The notes: a model not told the origin generated them from the sequence alone. A stretch of DNA of 64,000 nt from Armatimonadota bacterium (GCA_013314775.1 JABUFB010000018.1:1-64000); one strand, 5' to 3'; numbered from the stretch's first letter, positions 1 to 9,533 are shown. A program made the numbers and translations.

Positions 1-127
1 AGGCACAGCCGTCACCCCGAAGGCAGACCACCCGTGGAAGAAACCCTACAAAGGAGACTCCCGACCCCAACGGCAGTAGGACATTTCTACTTTGCACAAA
101 ACCGGACATTTCTACTTTGCGTTGACA
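1..127. mobile_element. Right end of an IS21-like insertion sequence
   Basis: Two identical 17-base direct repeats (GGACATTTCTACTTTGC at 79-95 and 104-120, offset 25 bases) lie just inside an end that finishes TTGACA at 122-127. Read on the minus strand the end starts TGTCAA. IS21-type elements typically begin with TGT and carry repeated transposase-binding sites near each tip. The element enters from the left of the window, so its left end and target duplication cannot be seen. Confidence 0.5.
2..79 (+). CDS. Transposase C-terminus (partial, cut by window edge)
   Basis: Frame 2 from the left edge is open for 25 codons and stops with TAG at 77-79. The tail holds the motif DHPWKKPY followed by a basic stretch. 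A DHPW(R/K) tail is, to my knowledge, common at the C-terminus of integrase-core (DDE) transposases of uncultured-bacterium insertion sequences. The stop lies 48 bases before a TTGACA end preceded by two direct repeats, which fits the 3' end of such an element. The catalytic part lies outside the window, so the family cannot be assigned. Confidence rests on the combination of tail motif and adjacent IS end. Confidence 0.55.
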   Translation, partial: GTAVTPKADHPWKKPYKGDSRPQRQ

Positions 128-253
128 GTTCAACACCGTTCCGTCCACGGCTCCAGGAACTGTGGGGAGGTCGTGGAGGAACGTCCCACCAGAGCGAGTA
201 CAGACCTGTCCAGCCGTACCGCAGTGCCGACCCGGCCCGGGAGGCGACGATGC

Positions 254-1900
254 TCAGTCCTCCGGCCATGTGATTTCGCGCAGGAGGACCTCGTGAGGCG
301 CGAGGTCGGCCGCAATCGCGGCTCCTGTCCCACCGGGCAACAGCACAGTGCCCGAGGGTTCGTCGAAGGCATTCACCGCAACCAGGAGCGCCGGCCCGCC
401 TGCCTTGCCGCGCACGATGTAGCTGACGAGGCGGCCGGTTCCGGTTGGGATAGTGCCCTTCGCCAACGTATCCGCCACCAGAGAGGGACTGCGGTCACGC
501 AGTTCGCGGGCAATACTTTGCACCCCGCGATAGAGCGTCTCATCCTCGTGCAGTTGACCGTATACCCAGGCATCATAGGCATAGAAAAAGATGCCCGAAG
601 CTCCGTGGGCAATGGCCAGGTAGGTCATACAACGTACCTCATCGGGAGTGGGTCGCCGGGGTTCGGTCAGGATGCCGCCCAGACCGCCCCAACGCACCTG
701 GTGCAGGTCGTTGTTGTGCACCTGGATCGCCGCCCAGACCGGCTTGCGCCCCCCCGTGACTTTCAGAGCGCGCTCAAGGTGGGGCGCCAGAGCGAACAGA
801 CTGTGGGTTGATACCGGGTACACGTCGGTGATGATCACATCCACGCCCGGCGCGTAGTCGGCAAAACTCTGCGGTGTGCACAGGCAGGCGGTGACGGGAA
901 CCGCCGGCGCAGCTTCCCGCAAGGTGACATAGGCCGAGCGGACCGCCTCCGGCGTGGCGCCGTGCAGGTTGGGCTCATCGATCAGGTACCATCCCCACAG
1001 TGCCGGGTGGCCGGACAGCGCACGCGCGCGGCTGCGCAGCCCCTCAAGGTTGCTCTTCACCACCATCATGCGATCGAAGCCCATGAGCACCTTCAGCCCG
1101 TTGGCCTGCGCGGTGTCCAGGTACCTGCGGGCGGTCTCGTCGCTATTGATCTGCGCGTAGTTCGCGGCATGTTCGGGCCAGTCTTCGAAGTCCGAATTGT
1201 GGACGAAATTGAAGCCGGCGGCCGCGAGTTCCGCCAGTATCTGATCCAGCGTCATCTCGCGCCCCGACGTGGGCCGGACCGTATAAAGGCCCACGGGCAG
1301 GTCTCCATTCACAGTCAGCGAAGTCGCCGGTCCGGGCATATTGCAGCCCAGTTCGCGGTACTCGGCGAGCGCGGTGGCCTCAGACTCGCGCCGGATCTGC
1401 GCCAGTCTCTCGCGCCTCATTGCATCGGTCAGGACCACCCGTTCCAGACGCACGTTATCGATCAGGATCACCTTCCCGGCCGGCACCACCACATACCAGC
1501 CGGCGCCGGTTTCGTGGCCGCGCATCTCATGGCCGACGCTCTGCCACTCGCCGCCGATTGTGACCCAGTGGATACCCCCGGCGAACCGGTGCAGGCCCAC
1601 TTGTCCCGGCTCGCCGTCAGCGGTCTTCGCATCAAGCGAGAAGCGCAGCAGTTCTCCCCGGTCGCCCGCGGTTGTGCCGAGAAAGGCCTGGGTTGTCCCG
1701 GCGGAGTTGTCCAGCCGCACCATCCGGTTGCCATCGACCTCGATGACGTCCACCTTCAGCCCTTCGCCCTGAGGGCGCCAGCGGCCGGCGCCATCATCAA
1801 AGGAGTCAATCAGGACCACCAGTTCCTTGTTTTCCATCGGCTGTGGGGTATCAGCCAGCGCTAGCGGACACAGCAGGCAAGCAAGCAGTGGGGTAGTCAT
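254..1900 (-). CDS. Exported TIM-barrel glycoside hydrolase-like protein with N-terminal CBM-like domain
   Basis: The protein is 548 aa from the ATG at 1900, chosen because it places a signal peptide (about residues 1-17, ending ALAD) at the N-terminus; the open frame runs further upstream but lacks coding character. Residues about 30-155 form a jelly-roll-like domain that opens with DSFDDGAGRW and ends with IDNVRLERV, a carbohydrate-binding layout. Residues about 200-465 look like a TIM barrel with WGWYLIDEPNLHG (residues 303-315). The DEP triplet sits where clan GH-A enzymes have the acid/base Asn-Glu-Pro. A small beta-sandwich closes the protein. The substrate is unknown. No clear Shine-Dalgarno precedes the start. 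It is divergent from the beta-helix gene at 2079. Confidence 0.75.
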   Translation of the reverse strand: MTTPLLACLLCPLALADTPQPMENKELVVLIDSFDDGAGRWRPQGEGLKVDVIEVDGNRMVRLDNSAGTTQAFLGTTAGDRGELLRFSLDAKTADGEPGQVGLHRFAGGIHWVTIGGEWQSVGHEMRGHETGAGWYVVVPAGKVILIDNVRLERVVLTDAMRRERLAQIRRESEATALAEYRELGCNMPGPATSLTVNGDLPVGLYTVRPTSGREMTLDQILAELAAAGFNFVHNSDFEDWPEHAANYAQINSDETARRYLDTAQANGLKVLMGFDRMMVVKSNLEGLRSRARALSGHPALWGWYLIDEPNLHGATPEAVRSAYVTLREAAPAVPVTACLCTPQSFADYAPGVDVIITDVYPVSTHSLFALAPHLERALKVTGGRKPVWAAIQVHNNDLHQVRWGGLGGILTEPRRPTPDEVRCMTYLAIAHGASGIFFYAYDAWVYGQLHEDETLYRGVQSIARELRDRSPSLVADTLAKGTIPTGTGRLVSYIVRGKAGGPALLVAVNAFDEPSGTVLLPGGTGAAIAADLAPHEVLLREITWPED

Positions 1901-2017
1901 GGGGGGTAATTCCGCGCAGCCTGCGGGGAGCCCTGCGTCCATCCACGGGTGGGCGCCCGGACAGCCCCCGACGAAATGGCTTCTCCCGGAAGAGGGAGCG
2001 TCCTGCCGACGCGGCGA

Positions 2018-2047
2018 ATCATAACATCGCGCATTTCGCGGCGCCAA
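2018..2047 (-). promoter_or_regulatory. Possible sigma-70-type promoter for the 254-1900 hydrolase
   Basis: On the minus strand TTGGCG (2042-2047) and TATGAT (2018-2023) are separated by 18 bases in the divergent intergenic region. This would give a leader of about 110 bases. The -10 box is good and the -35 box is half matched. Confidence 0.3.
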
Positions 2048-2078
2048 CCGTTGCAGGTTCCTTGCAGGAGGTGCGGCC

Positions 2079-4442
2079 ATGCTCCACCCGTGCAGGCCCT
2101 GGTTTCTCGCGCTCGCGCTCGGACTGGTAGTCTCCCAGGCGCACGCTGCGACGATCCGCGTGCCCTCACGCAGCATCAACACCATTCAGGAGGGCATTGA
2201 CGCAGCTTCCGACGGCGACCGCGTCTTGGTGGCAACCGGAACCTACAACGAGAGCATCAACTTCAAGGGCAAGACCATCACGGTGCAGAGTACTGATCCC
2301 GAAGACCCCGAGGTAGTGGCGAAGACTGTCATCAGCGGCGCCGGGGTCACTTCGGTGGTCACCTTCAATGGCGCAGAGGGCTCCGACGCCGTGCTTGAGG
2401 GTTTCACAATCACGGGCGGTGAGGGCACCCCGATCTTCTATCCCGGTGGCATCGGCGCTCGCGCCGGCGGCGGCATCTATTGCGGCCCGCTCGCTAGCCC
2501 CACCATTCGCCACAACCACATCCACCACAATCAGGCCAACACGCTGGGGGCCGGGGTCTTCTGCGCGGGTGATGTCACGCTCGAGGAGAACCGGATAACA
2601 GACAACCACGGGGCCAGCTTGGGAGGCGGCGTCTACTGGTCTGGGATTGGCGGGAGCATTGTGGGGAACCGGATCGAGCTGAACTCCTCCCTCGGCCAGG
2701 GCGGCGGCCTGTACGTGACCGGCAGCCCGATCGTTCGAGACAACGAGGTCATGGGCAACGCCGCCCAACTTGGGGGCGGCGTCTTCTGCACCAACGGCGC
2801 GGCATGGATCGGCGAGAACACGATCGACAGCAACAGCGCGACAGACGGCGCCGGGATCCATTGCCAGGGGGGAGACCCCGTCATCAGCCAGAATCTCATC
2901 AACCTCAACACGGCCACGGGCAACGGGGGTGGGGTCTGGACAGACCAGGAGTCTGTCATCTCCGACAACAGGATCACTGCAAACATGGCCGTCAACGGTG
3001 GGGGTATGTACATTGCCAACCCGGCACTGGTCAGGGCTGAGGACACCATCCTGGTGGGCAATACCATCAGCGGGAACGCCACCAGCGCCGACGGAGCGGG
3101 GATCTTCTGCAATGCGGGCATCTTGGGCCTCGGCGTGAAGATCCGTAACAGCCTGATAATTGTCAACCGTGCCGGGGGTCGAGGTGGCGGAATCCTGTGT
3201 AACGGCACATCGCCCGACATCATCAACTGCACCTTCTCCGGTAACGGGGCTGTTGCCGGCGGAGGCGCGATCGTCTGCAGGGTTACGGCAGGCCCCAATA
3301 TCGCGCTGCCGCATATCACCAACAGCATCGTGGCCTTCTCATCCATCGGCGGCGGCATCGTCGCGGATCCCTCGGCGGCCGCCTATCTGTCCCACTGCGA
3401 CGTGTACGGGAACTCCGGTGGCGACTACTCCGGCCTGGTCTTCCGTGGAGTGGACACCATCGGCCAGGACCCACTCTTCGCCGATCCCTCCCACGGGGAC
3501 TACCACCTGAAGTCCAGAGGAGGGCGCTGGACACAGGGAGGATGGGTGTACGACTCGGTGCACAGCCCTTGCATCGACAGCGGCGACCCCAGCGCTTCCT
3601 ACGCCGACGAGCCTCTCCCCAATGGGAACCGTGTCAACATGGGGGCGTACGGCAACACGATTCAGGCCTCGATGACCTTGCTCCCAGACCCGACGATCAC
3701 CGGCATCACTCCCTCTTCCGGCATCAACGTCGCGCCTGTGGCAATCACCAGCCTGAAGGGTACCGATTTCATGCCAGGCGCGGGAGTATCCCTGGGCAAG
3801 TCAGGACAGCCGGGCATCCCGGGCACCGATGTCGTGGTGGTCAGCCCGCAGGAGATCACCTGCACCTTCGACCTGACCGGCGTGCTCATTGGCCCCTGGG
3901 ACGTGATGGTAAGCAACCCCAACGACACGACCGGCACGCTCCCGGGCGGATTCCGGGTCACCTTCCCACCGCCGCAGGTCACCGGAATCGCTCCGAGCCA
4001 TGGCCTCACCACGGATGCTGACTATGACGTGGAGGTAGTCGGCCAGGGCTTCCAGGCTGATGCTACCGTCGTGCTCCGTCTTGCCGGTCAGCCGGACATC
4101 GTTGCCATGGACGCGAGAGTGGCCGAACCCACTCGCATCCTGTGCAAGATTGACCTGAGGGGTAGCGCGCTTGGACTGTGGGACGTGGTCGTCACCAACC
4201 GCGACGACCTGTCCGCTACGCTGGCTGCAGCCTTCGAGATCCGCGCGCCGGTTCCTGGTGATGTGAATCGGGATCACGTCGTGGATGCCGGGGATCTTGC
4301 GGCCTTCATTCGCGCGTGGCGTCTCCACTACAGTGCTGATCCAAACTGGGACCGCGCCGCCGACCAGGATCAGGACGGGGACCTTGATGCAACCGATGCC
4401 GACATGCTGCTAATGTTCCTGGCGCTGGCGGGAGCATTGTAG
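2079..4442 (+). CDS. Exported right-handed beta-helix protein with two IPT/TIG domains and a dockerin
   Basis: The protein is 787 aa, with its start set by GCAGGAGG nine bases upstream of the ATG and by a signal peptide ending AHAA. Residues about 35-480 are a parallel beta-helix of pectate-lyase type, with recurring GGG(I/V)YC and N-x-(I/L)-x2-N rungs. Two IPT/TIG beta-sandwich domains follow (about 545-632 and 640-722). A type I dockerin ends the protein: GDVNRDHVVDAGD, then DQDQDGDLDATDAD, two EF-hand-like calcium loops in residues 727-787. The likely role is binding or cleaving a polysaccharide outside the cell, attached through the dockerin. The same IPT-IPT-dockerin tail occurs on the protease at 15519. 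No cohesin is seen in the window. It is first in a run with the genes at 4475 and 4911. Confidence 0.85.
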   Translation: MLHPCRPWFLALALGLVVSQAHAATIRVPSRSINTIQEGIDAASDGDRVLVATGTYNESINFKGKTITVQSTDPEDPEVVAKTVISGAGVTSVVTFNGAEGSDAVLEGFTITGGEGTPIFYPGGIGARAGGGIYCGPLASPTIRHNHIHHNQANTLGAGVFCAGDVTLEENRITDNHGASLGGGVYWSGIGGSIVGNRIELNSSLGQGGGLYVTGSPIVRDNEVMGNAAQLGGGVFCTNGAAWIGENTIDSNSATDGAGIHCQGGDPVISQNLINLNTATGNGGGVWTDQESVISDNRITANMAVNGGGMYIANPALVRAEDTILVGNTISGNATSADGAGIFCNAGILGLGVKIRNSLIIVNRAGGRGGGILCNGTSPDIINCTFSGNGAVAGGGAIVCRVTAGPNIALPHITNSIVAFSSIGGGIVADPSAAAYLSHCDVYGNSGGDYSGLVFRGVDTIGQDPLFADPSHGDYHLKSRGGRWTQGGWVYDSVHSPCIDSGDPSASYADEPLPNGNRVNMGAYGNTIQASMTLLPDPTITGITPSSGINVAPVAITSLKGTDFMPGAGVSLGKSGQPGIPGTDVVVVSPQEITCTFDLTGVLIGPWDVMVSNPNDTTGTLPGGFRVTFPPPQVTGIAPSHGLTTDADYDVEVVGQGFQADATVVLRLAGQPDIVAMDARVAEPTRILCKIDLRGSALGLWDVVVTNRDDLSATLAAAFEIRAPVPGDVNRDHVVDAGDLAAFIRAWRLHYSADPNWDRAADQDQDGDLDATDADMLLMFLALAGAL

Positions 4443-4474
4443 CTGCGCGAGTGTGACCGAAGGAGCGTGACGTC

Positions 4475-4897
4475 ATGCCAGTGGCCTCCGCTGCTGCAAT
4501 CGCCTTCGCGGTCCTGCTCTGCGCATCGCACAGCATCGCCGCTGAGTTCGTGCCCACGGTGAAGCTGGATGGACAGGCCGTCACCACGTCCGGATTGCCC
4601 CTGTATGGATTCGCGCGGTTCATGCAGCCCGCGCTGGACCTCGCGGGGGAATGGCAGCGGTGGGTGTTCAGCGAGACCTTCGCCGCCCTGGAGGAGCAGC
4701 CTCCGGTGGCCGGAACGCTCTGGTGGACGGCGTATGAGTACGCCTCCCCGCGCCGGAAGCCCGAACTGATCTTCCATGCTTTCGGCCTGCACGACTTCCC
4801 GCGCCAGACACAGCGGCTCGTTGCCGATGCCCTGTCGAAGGCATACTGCCGCGCAATGGGGAAATCGGGAGGGAAGCACCCAAGCGTAGCTGGTTGA
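4475..4897 (+). CDS. Small exported hypothetical protein
   Basis: The protein is 140 aa with a clear signal peptide (cleavage near SIAA/EF, residue 23) and a GAAGGAG site ahead of the ATG. It starts 32 bases after the dockerin gene and ends 13 bases before the next start, so it is very probably co-transcribed with both. The mature part is rich in aromatic residues (WQRWVF, LWWTAYEYASP) and has no domain I recognise. The contents suggest a small extracellular partner of the flanking polysaccharide-acting proteins, which is only contextual inference. Confidence 0.7.
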   Translation: MPVASAAAIAFAVLLCASHSIAAEFVPTVKLDGQAVTTSGLPLYGFARFMQPALDLAGEWQRWVFSETFAALEEQPPVAGTLWWTAYEYASPRRKPELIFHAFGLHDFPRQTQRLVADALSKAYCRAMGKSGGKHPSVAG

Positions 4898-4910
4898 AGG
4901 AGTGACACCG

Positions 4911-6767
4911 ATGCGCCTGGACGTTGTCGGCCCTGATACACCGGCCGTTGCCATGGCTATGATGGTCCTTTGTGTTGTGCTATCTACAACTGCATTTGCC
5001 GACACCTCACAGGGCTTCGAGCAGCGTTATCTGTGGACCTGGGACTGGCGGATGGACTGGTCCGGCAGGACGCCCGGCGGTATTCTCATGGGCGGCGGGG
5101 GGAAGTACCCGAAACCCGCGGGGGAGTACCTCGAAGACTACAAGGCGCTGGTGGACTACGCCGCTGATCACACCAGATTCAATGCCATCATCATCTGGGG
5201 CTTCCTGCGCGACGGTCACGGCGGCGAGCAGGCAGCGAAGGAGCTCTGCGAGTACGCCGCCGCGAGGGGCATCCGCATCGTCCCTGGCGTAGGCACCAGC
5301 GGCTACGAGGGCTACTACTTCGAGGGCAACCACAAGTACAACATCACCACCTGGTTACGCGCGCATCCTGAACTGCGCGCGGTAAATGCCGACGGCCGGC
5401 CGCACAACGCCCTGTGCCCCACGAAACCGGAGAACGTCCAGTGGCTGAAGGACGGCTGCCGCTGGCTCTTCGAGAACTTCAGGATCGGCGGCATCAACTT
5501 CGAAATCGGCGACTTCTTCGTCTGCCACTGCCCCGACTGCAAGCGTGCTCGGGCCCAGATCCCCGGCGATGCGCCGGACCACTTCAAAGACATGGCCATT
5601 TCCACGGCGCCGGTGGCGAAACTGGCCCACGAAATCGCCCCGGATGCCTGGGTGAGTTATGCGACGTACACCGCTTTCACCCCCGAGATGGCGGCGAAAG
5701 CACCCTCCTGGGTAGCGCTGATCCCCGAGGACATTATCTGCCAGTGGACGCTTACGGGAATGGGCAGTGATGAGAAGTGGCCGCCGGGTATGCGCCCACC
5801 CACAGCGCGGAACACCGGGTACCTGCACTGGGGCAACAAGAGCACCCACTCGGTGGATCGGTTCTTCCTGCGGCAGATTCAGGACATCTGTGCGCGCGCG
5901 GCGGATGCGGGGTTCCTGGGCCTGGCCACGTATGGCGAGGACCCGGCGAGCATCTTCAGCATGCGGCTGTTCTACGACGCCTGGAGCTACTTCCTGGACC
6001 ACCCGCATGCATCCCTGGACGACTACGCCGCGGAGTCGCTCGCAGAGTGGTTCGGGTCACAAGAGGATGCGCGGGCATTCCTTGGCATCGCGCTCAAGTA
6101 CGAGAGCGAAGGAGCTGACAGGCGGTCGCTGGCATCCTCACTCACGGCAGCACGCGCAGCGCGAGACGCCTCCAGCACCGAGAAGGCTCGCGCTGTCTGG
6201 GATGCCTTCGCGATCTTCCTCGCGGACAGACTGGCGGAGATCGAGGCGCAGGACCGGGTCATCACCTCGGCCGAAGAGCTCTCGGCCGCCATGCGCGACG
6301 GCTTTCGGGTGCCCCAGGACACCAGCACCGTGCTCGTCCTCCCCCGGCAGGAAGCGGATGTGCTGGAGCTGCTGGTGCGGGTTCACATGGACATGGAGAA
6401 CGGCATCCTGCCCGTGATGCGCCTGACCTTCAATGACACGGTGCTCGAGCCCGATCGCGCCCTGGACCGCCCGGAGTTCATCCAGACCCCTCATCACGGG
6501 GGATACTCGCGCCTGGCCTCCTTTGAGCCCAAGCCCCAGGCGTGGCGAGTGAAGTACGACAACGACTTCCATATCAATGAGCCTTCCGGTCGGAAGTACG
6601 ACACGCTGGATTACAGCCCGGTGTTCCGTTTCCGCATCGGCGACCTGTGGCGCGACGGCGAGAACCGGCTGCAGATCGATAACCTGGAGCGCCGCTTCCG
6701 ACCCGGCGAGACCGGCGTGCTGGTGGTCGGGAAAGTGAGTCTGCAAAACCAGGCCGGGACCGACTGA
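4911..6767 (+). CDS. Exported TIM-barrel hydrolase-like protein with CxCxxC motif
   Basis: The protein is 618 aa. The ATG at 4911 is preferred over an in-frame GTG at 4902 because GAAGGAG lies 8 bases upstream of it. A signal peptide ends near TTAFAD. The body reads as a TIM-barrel glycoside-hydrolase fold: ALVDYAADHTRFNAIIIWGF, then RIVPGVGTSGYEG, then GGINFEIGDFFVCHCPDCKR at about residues 195-210. A Cys-x-Cys-x2-Cys site just after a carboxylate-bearing strand is also seen in DUF4838-type proteins, including the one at 46831-49332. The C-terminal part (about 480-618) is a beta-sandwich. The exact family and substrate are unknown. It is last in the run that begins at 2079. Confidence 0.7.
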   Translation: MRLDVVGPDTPAVAMAMMVLCVVLSTTAFADTSQGFEQRYLWTWDWRMDWSGRTPGGILMGGGGKYPKPAGEYLEDYKALVDYAADHTRFNAIIIWGFLRDGHGGEQAAKELCEYAAARGIRIVPGVGTSGYEGYYFEGNHKYNITTWLRAHPELRAVNADGRPHNALCPTKPENVQWLKDGCRWLFENFRIGGINFEIGDFFVCHCPDCKRARAQIPGDAPDHFKDMAISTAPVAKLAHEIAPDAWVSYATYTAFTPEMAAKAPSWVALIPEDIICQWTLTGMGSDEKWPPGMRPPTARNTGYLHWGNKSTHSVDRFFLRQIQDICARAADAGFLGLATYGEDPASIFSMRLFYDAWSYFLDHPHASLDDYAAESLAEWFGSQEDARAFLGIALKYESEGADRRSLASSLTAARAARDASSTEKARAVWDAFAIFLADRLAEIEAQDRVITSAEELSAAMRDGFRVPQDTSTVLVLPRQEADVLELLVRVHMDMENGILPVMRLTFNDTVLEPDRALDRPEFIQTPHHGGYSRLASFEPKPQAWRVKYDNDFHINEPSGRKYDTLDYSPVFRFRIGDLWRDGENRLQIDNLERRFRPGETGVLVVGKVSLQNQAGTD

Positions 6768-7234
6768 GGCGCTGGTTCGGCAGCCTTCCCGACCCGCAGT
6801 GACGTGGACCATGAAGAGCAGCTCCTCGTAACGGGCAAGTACACCGCCGAAAACCGGTGAAGGTTCCGGACCCGTGAACTGCCGGCCGACAGCCCTTGGA
6901 TATACGGCTCTTCTGGGGAACCGCGCCAGGGTGTGGACACGCCCGGACGGCGCTTTCCAGCAGCTGGACCGACCTTCATTCGGCTTGGACTTTGCCGGCT
7001 GCCGGTACGCGCGCAAGAGCCCGGCCTGCCAGCGCGAGGGCTGTCGGCACGCGATCTTGTTGGGGCAGGAGCCGGGCCTTCAGGCGTGCACTGCAGTTGC
7101 CATCGGTCTCCTTCCCGGACGGATCGACTCCTGCCGTAGCGCATCATCCATGCAGGCGAACAGGCGCGTCCGGCGAAAACATTCCGGAACATCGCCGGGC
7201 GATCCTTACGCGGCTACCGGGAGGCGCATGGAGC
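6768..7234. other. Intergenic stretch without a recognisable gene
   Basis: Open frames here are shadows without family resemblance or ribosome-binding sites. The long frame that runs into the next gene from a TTG at 6896 reads as non-coding before 7235. I see no clear promoter or terminator; the region presumably carries the promoter of the 7235-15319 operon. Confidence 0.5.
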
Positions 7235-8659
7235 ATGAAACTTGAGCTCATGCGAGTACTGTCTGATTCCGAGCTCCATGATATTCATGAGGCGAGCGTG
7301 CATATCCTCGAACACGCGGGTGTGAAGATCGGCAGCCCGCGCATGCTCGAGTTTCTGCGTGACCGCGGCCTGCCGGTAGATGCGGAGACACAGGTGGTGC
7401 GTTTCCCGCGAGCAGCCATCGAGGATGAAATCGCGAAGGTCCCGGCGCAGTTCGAAGTCTGTGGCCGCGACGGTCGGCCGGTATTCGTCCTCGGCGACGG
7501 CACCCCGAGGATCGCCGCAGGTCACAATGCAGTCTTCTGGGTGGACTCGGATTCCGGCGTCACCCGCAAGTCCACATGCGAAGACGTGGCGATCTTCTCC
7601 CGAATCTGCCAGCACCTGAAGCACATCGACATGATCGGCATCCCGGTCATGCCCCAGGATGTCCCCAGCCAGCGCGCGACCTTGCTGTATGGTGTGCGCG
7701 CGGTCATCGAAAACAGCGCCAAGCCCGTGTTCTTCTCCACCGACCGCGCCGACGTGAACCGCGCATGCATCGAACTGCTGCGCGCGGCTTTCGAAGGCGA
7801 CTTCCATAGTCAGGTCTACGGCATCAGCCAGCTCTCGCCCACCAGCCCCCTGGTCTGGGAGCCGGGGGTGCTCGAGGCCATCATGGATACGGTCACCACC
7901 GGAGTCCCCCTGGCGATCCTCCCCGAGCCCAACGCCGGGGTCTCGGCGCCCTTCACTCTCGCCGGGCTGCTCACGGTGAACAACGCCGAATGCCTGTCCG
8001 GGCTTGCCATGGTCCAGATGCTGAAGCCCGGCCACAAGGTGCTCTACGCCAACTCGTGGACGACCACCGACATGAGAACCGGCGCGGCGCTGGTGGGTTC
8101 GGTGGAGACCTCGATCTGCCGCATCGCCGGCGCGCAGCTTGCCCGTTTCTACGGACTGCCCTGCCACACCACAGCGCCCAATTCCGACAATCATGCCCAC
8201 GACGAGCAAAATGCGTGGGAGAAAACGCTGAGCACTTTCTGTTCGGTGGCCGCGGGCAATGACCTCATCGTGAATTGCGGAATGTTCGCAACCGGCATGA
8301 CCTGCAGCCACGAGCAACTGGTGATGGACGAGGAGATCTCGGCGCTCTCGCGACGGCTTGCACGGGGAGTTGAGGTCAGTGAGGAGACCATCGCGCGGGA
8401 CCTCATCGAGCAGATCGGCCCCCAGGGACCCACCTACCTGACCACCGAACACACCCTCGCGCACCTGCGTTCCGACGAGTACCACGTCCCGAACGTGGCG
8501 GTGCGCGGACCCTTCGCAAGCTGGCAGGCCGCGGGTGCGCCGGATGCAGTTGCATTGGCCCGCGAGAAAGCGCGCGAGCTCGCGGCAAGGCCGTTCCCCG
8601 AGCTGGACGCCGGGCGCAAGACCCACCTGGCGCGAATTATCGCGGAGTTCGGCAGCTGA
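7235..8659 (+). CDS. MttB-family (trimethylamine:corrinoid-type) methyltransferase
   Basis: The protein is 474 aa from an ATG with GGGAGG upstream, the usual length of the MttB superfamily. Sequence features fit that family: an N-terminal LSDSELHDIHEASVHILEHAG segment, then a barrel core with LSPTSPLVW and GHKVLYANSWTT. The frame has no internal amber codon, so this is a non-pyrrolysine member. Characterised members of that group demethylate quaternary amines such as glycine betaine or carnitine and pass the methyl to a corrinoid protein. No corrinoid protein or activator is in the window. It opens an operon with three carbohydrate-active proteins; the next start is one base past its stop. 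The true substrate is unknown. Confidence 0.85.
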   Translation: MKLELMRVLSDSELHDIHEASVHILEHAGVKIGSPRMLEFLRDRGLPVDAETQVVRFPRAAIEDEIAKVPAQFEVCGRDGRPVFVLGDGTPRIAAGHNAVFWVDSDSGVTRKSTCEDVAIFSRICQHLKHIDMIGIPVMPQDVPSQRATLLYGVRAVIENSAKPVFFSTDRADVNRACIELLRAAFEGDFHSQVYGISQLSPTSPLVWEPGVLEAIMDTVTTGVPLAILPEPNAGVSAPFTLAGLLTVNNAECLSGLAMVQMLKPGHKVLYANSWTTTDMRTGAALVGSVETSICRIAGAQLARFYGLPCHTTAPNSDNHAHDEQNAWEKTLSTFCSVAAGNDLIVNCGMFATGMTCSHEQLVMDEEISALSRRLARGVEVSEETIARDLIEQIGPQGPTYLTTEHTLAHLRSDEYHVPNVAVRGPFASWQAAGAPDAVALAREKARELAARPFPELDAGRKTHLARIIAEFGS

Positions 8660-8660
8660 G

Positions 8661-9533
8661 ATGCTCACTCTCTGGCGCCAAGGCGATTGGGAAGTCGAGT
8701 GCGACCTGGACGGCGGGCGTCTCACTCGTGTCTGCTGGCGCGGGCACAGTCTGCTGACCGGGCCTCACATGCCGGGCGGCACATTCACCCCGCCGGACCC
8801 GAAATGGGGCGAGTACGAGACGCGGCCGGTGTTCGGCTATGACGACTGCTGGCCATCGCTGGAGGTCTCGCTCTGGCCGGGACGGGACCGCACCGTGCGC
8901 GACCACGGCGAAGTGTGCTGGCTGCCGTGGGAGATTGACGCGGGCCAGGATGCGCTGCGGGGAACTGTGGCAGACTCGGGCGGTGAGTGGTCCTTCGCGC
9001 GCGTCTTGTCCTGCGATGCAGGTGCGTTGCGCTTCGACTTCACCGTGGCGAATACGGGAAGCCGGCCGCTGGCAATGAGCTGGGCCGGGCACGCGCTGGC
9101 GCCGCCGGGGAATGTGCGCTACCTCGATTTGCCCACGTGTCGGCACATTCGCTGGGAGTGGCCGCAAGAGCGCGCTACCGGGGATACGGGCGTACAGTCG
9201 GCGGATGTCTGGCCCTTCCTGCGGGAGCTTGAGGGGCAGGCGGTAATGCTCGTGCTGGACCATTGCGCGGCCCCGGTGGTGACGGTCGGGCTGGATGGCG
9301 CGCGGTGGACTCTGGCCATCGAGGGCGTCGAACGGCCATCTCTCGGCCTGTGGTACAACCCGGGCGCGTATCCGCCTGAGCCCGGCCTGGAGCGAGAGGA
9401 GTTCGGCCTGGAGTGGATGCTCACGCCGGAATGCTCGCTCCAAGATGCTGCGGCCAATGGCAATGCAATGATGGTGGCCCCGCGGGATGAACTGCGCTGG
9501 GCCGTAACCTGGAGCGTCAAGGAGACCCTATGA
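8661..9533 (+). CDS. Galactose-mutarotase-like beta-sandwich protein
   Basis: The protein is 290 aa. The ATG at 8661 sits directly after the MttB stop, and translation is probably coupled because no Shine-Dalgarno is visible. The sequence is all-beta, Trp- and Gly-rich, with FGYDDCWPSLEVSLWPG and TVANTGSRPLAMSWAGHALA, which resembles aldose 1-epimerase and related sugar-binding sandwiches. The pattern FTVANTGS(R/K)PL is typical of that fold. It lacks a signal peptide, so it appears cytoplasmic. Its last codons overlap the next start (ATGA, 9530-9533). The likely role is handling or sensing a free sugar or oligosaccharide. I am fairly sure of the fold but not of the activity. Confidence 0.65.
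   Translation: MLTLWRQGDWEVECDLDGGRLTRVCWRGHSLLTGPHMPGGTFTPPDPKWGEYETRPVFGYDDCWPSLEVSLWPGRDRTVRDHGEVCWLPWEIDAGQDALRGTVADSGGEWSFARVLSCDAGALRFDFTVANTGSRPLAMSWAGHALAPPGNVRYLDLPTCRHIRWEWPQERATGDTGVQSADVWPFLRELEGQAVMLVLDHCAAPVVTVGLDGARWTLAIEGVERPSLGLWYNPGAYPPEPGLEREEFGLEWMLTPECSLQDAAANGNAMMVAPRDELRWAVTWSVKETL

Noticed and set aside
6611-7192. 193-aa minus-strand frame in the 6768-7234 gap
   Set aside because: It overlaps the end of the hydrolase gene in antisense and has shadow-frame composition.
6896-7234. N-terminal extension of the MttB gene from a TTG
   Set aside because: No ribosome site and no family similarity before the ATG at 7235, which has GGGAGG.
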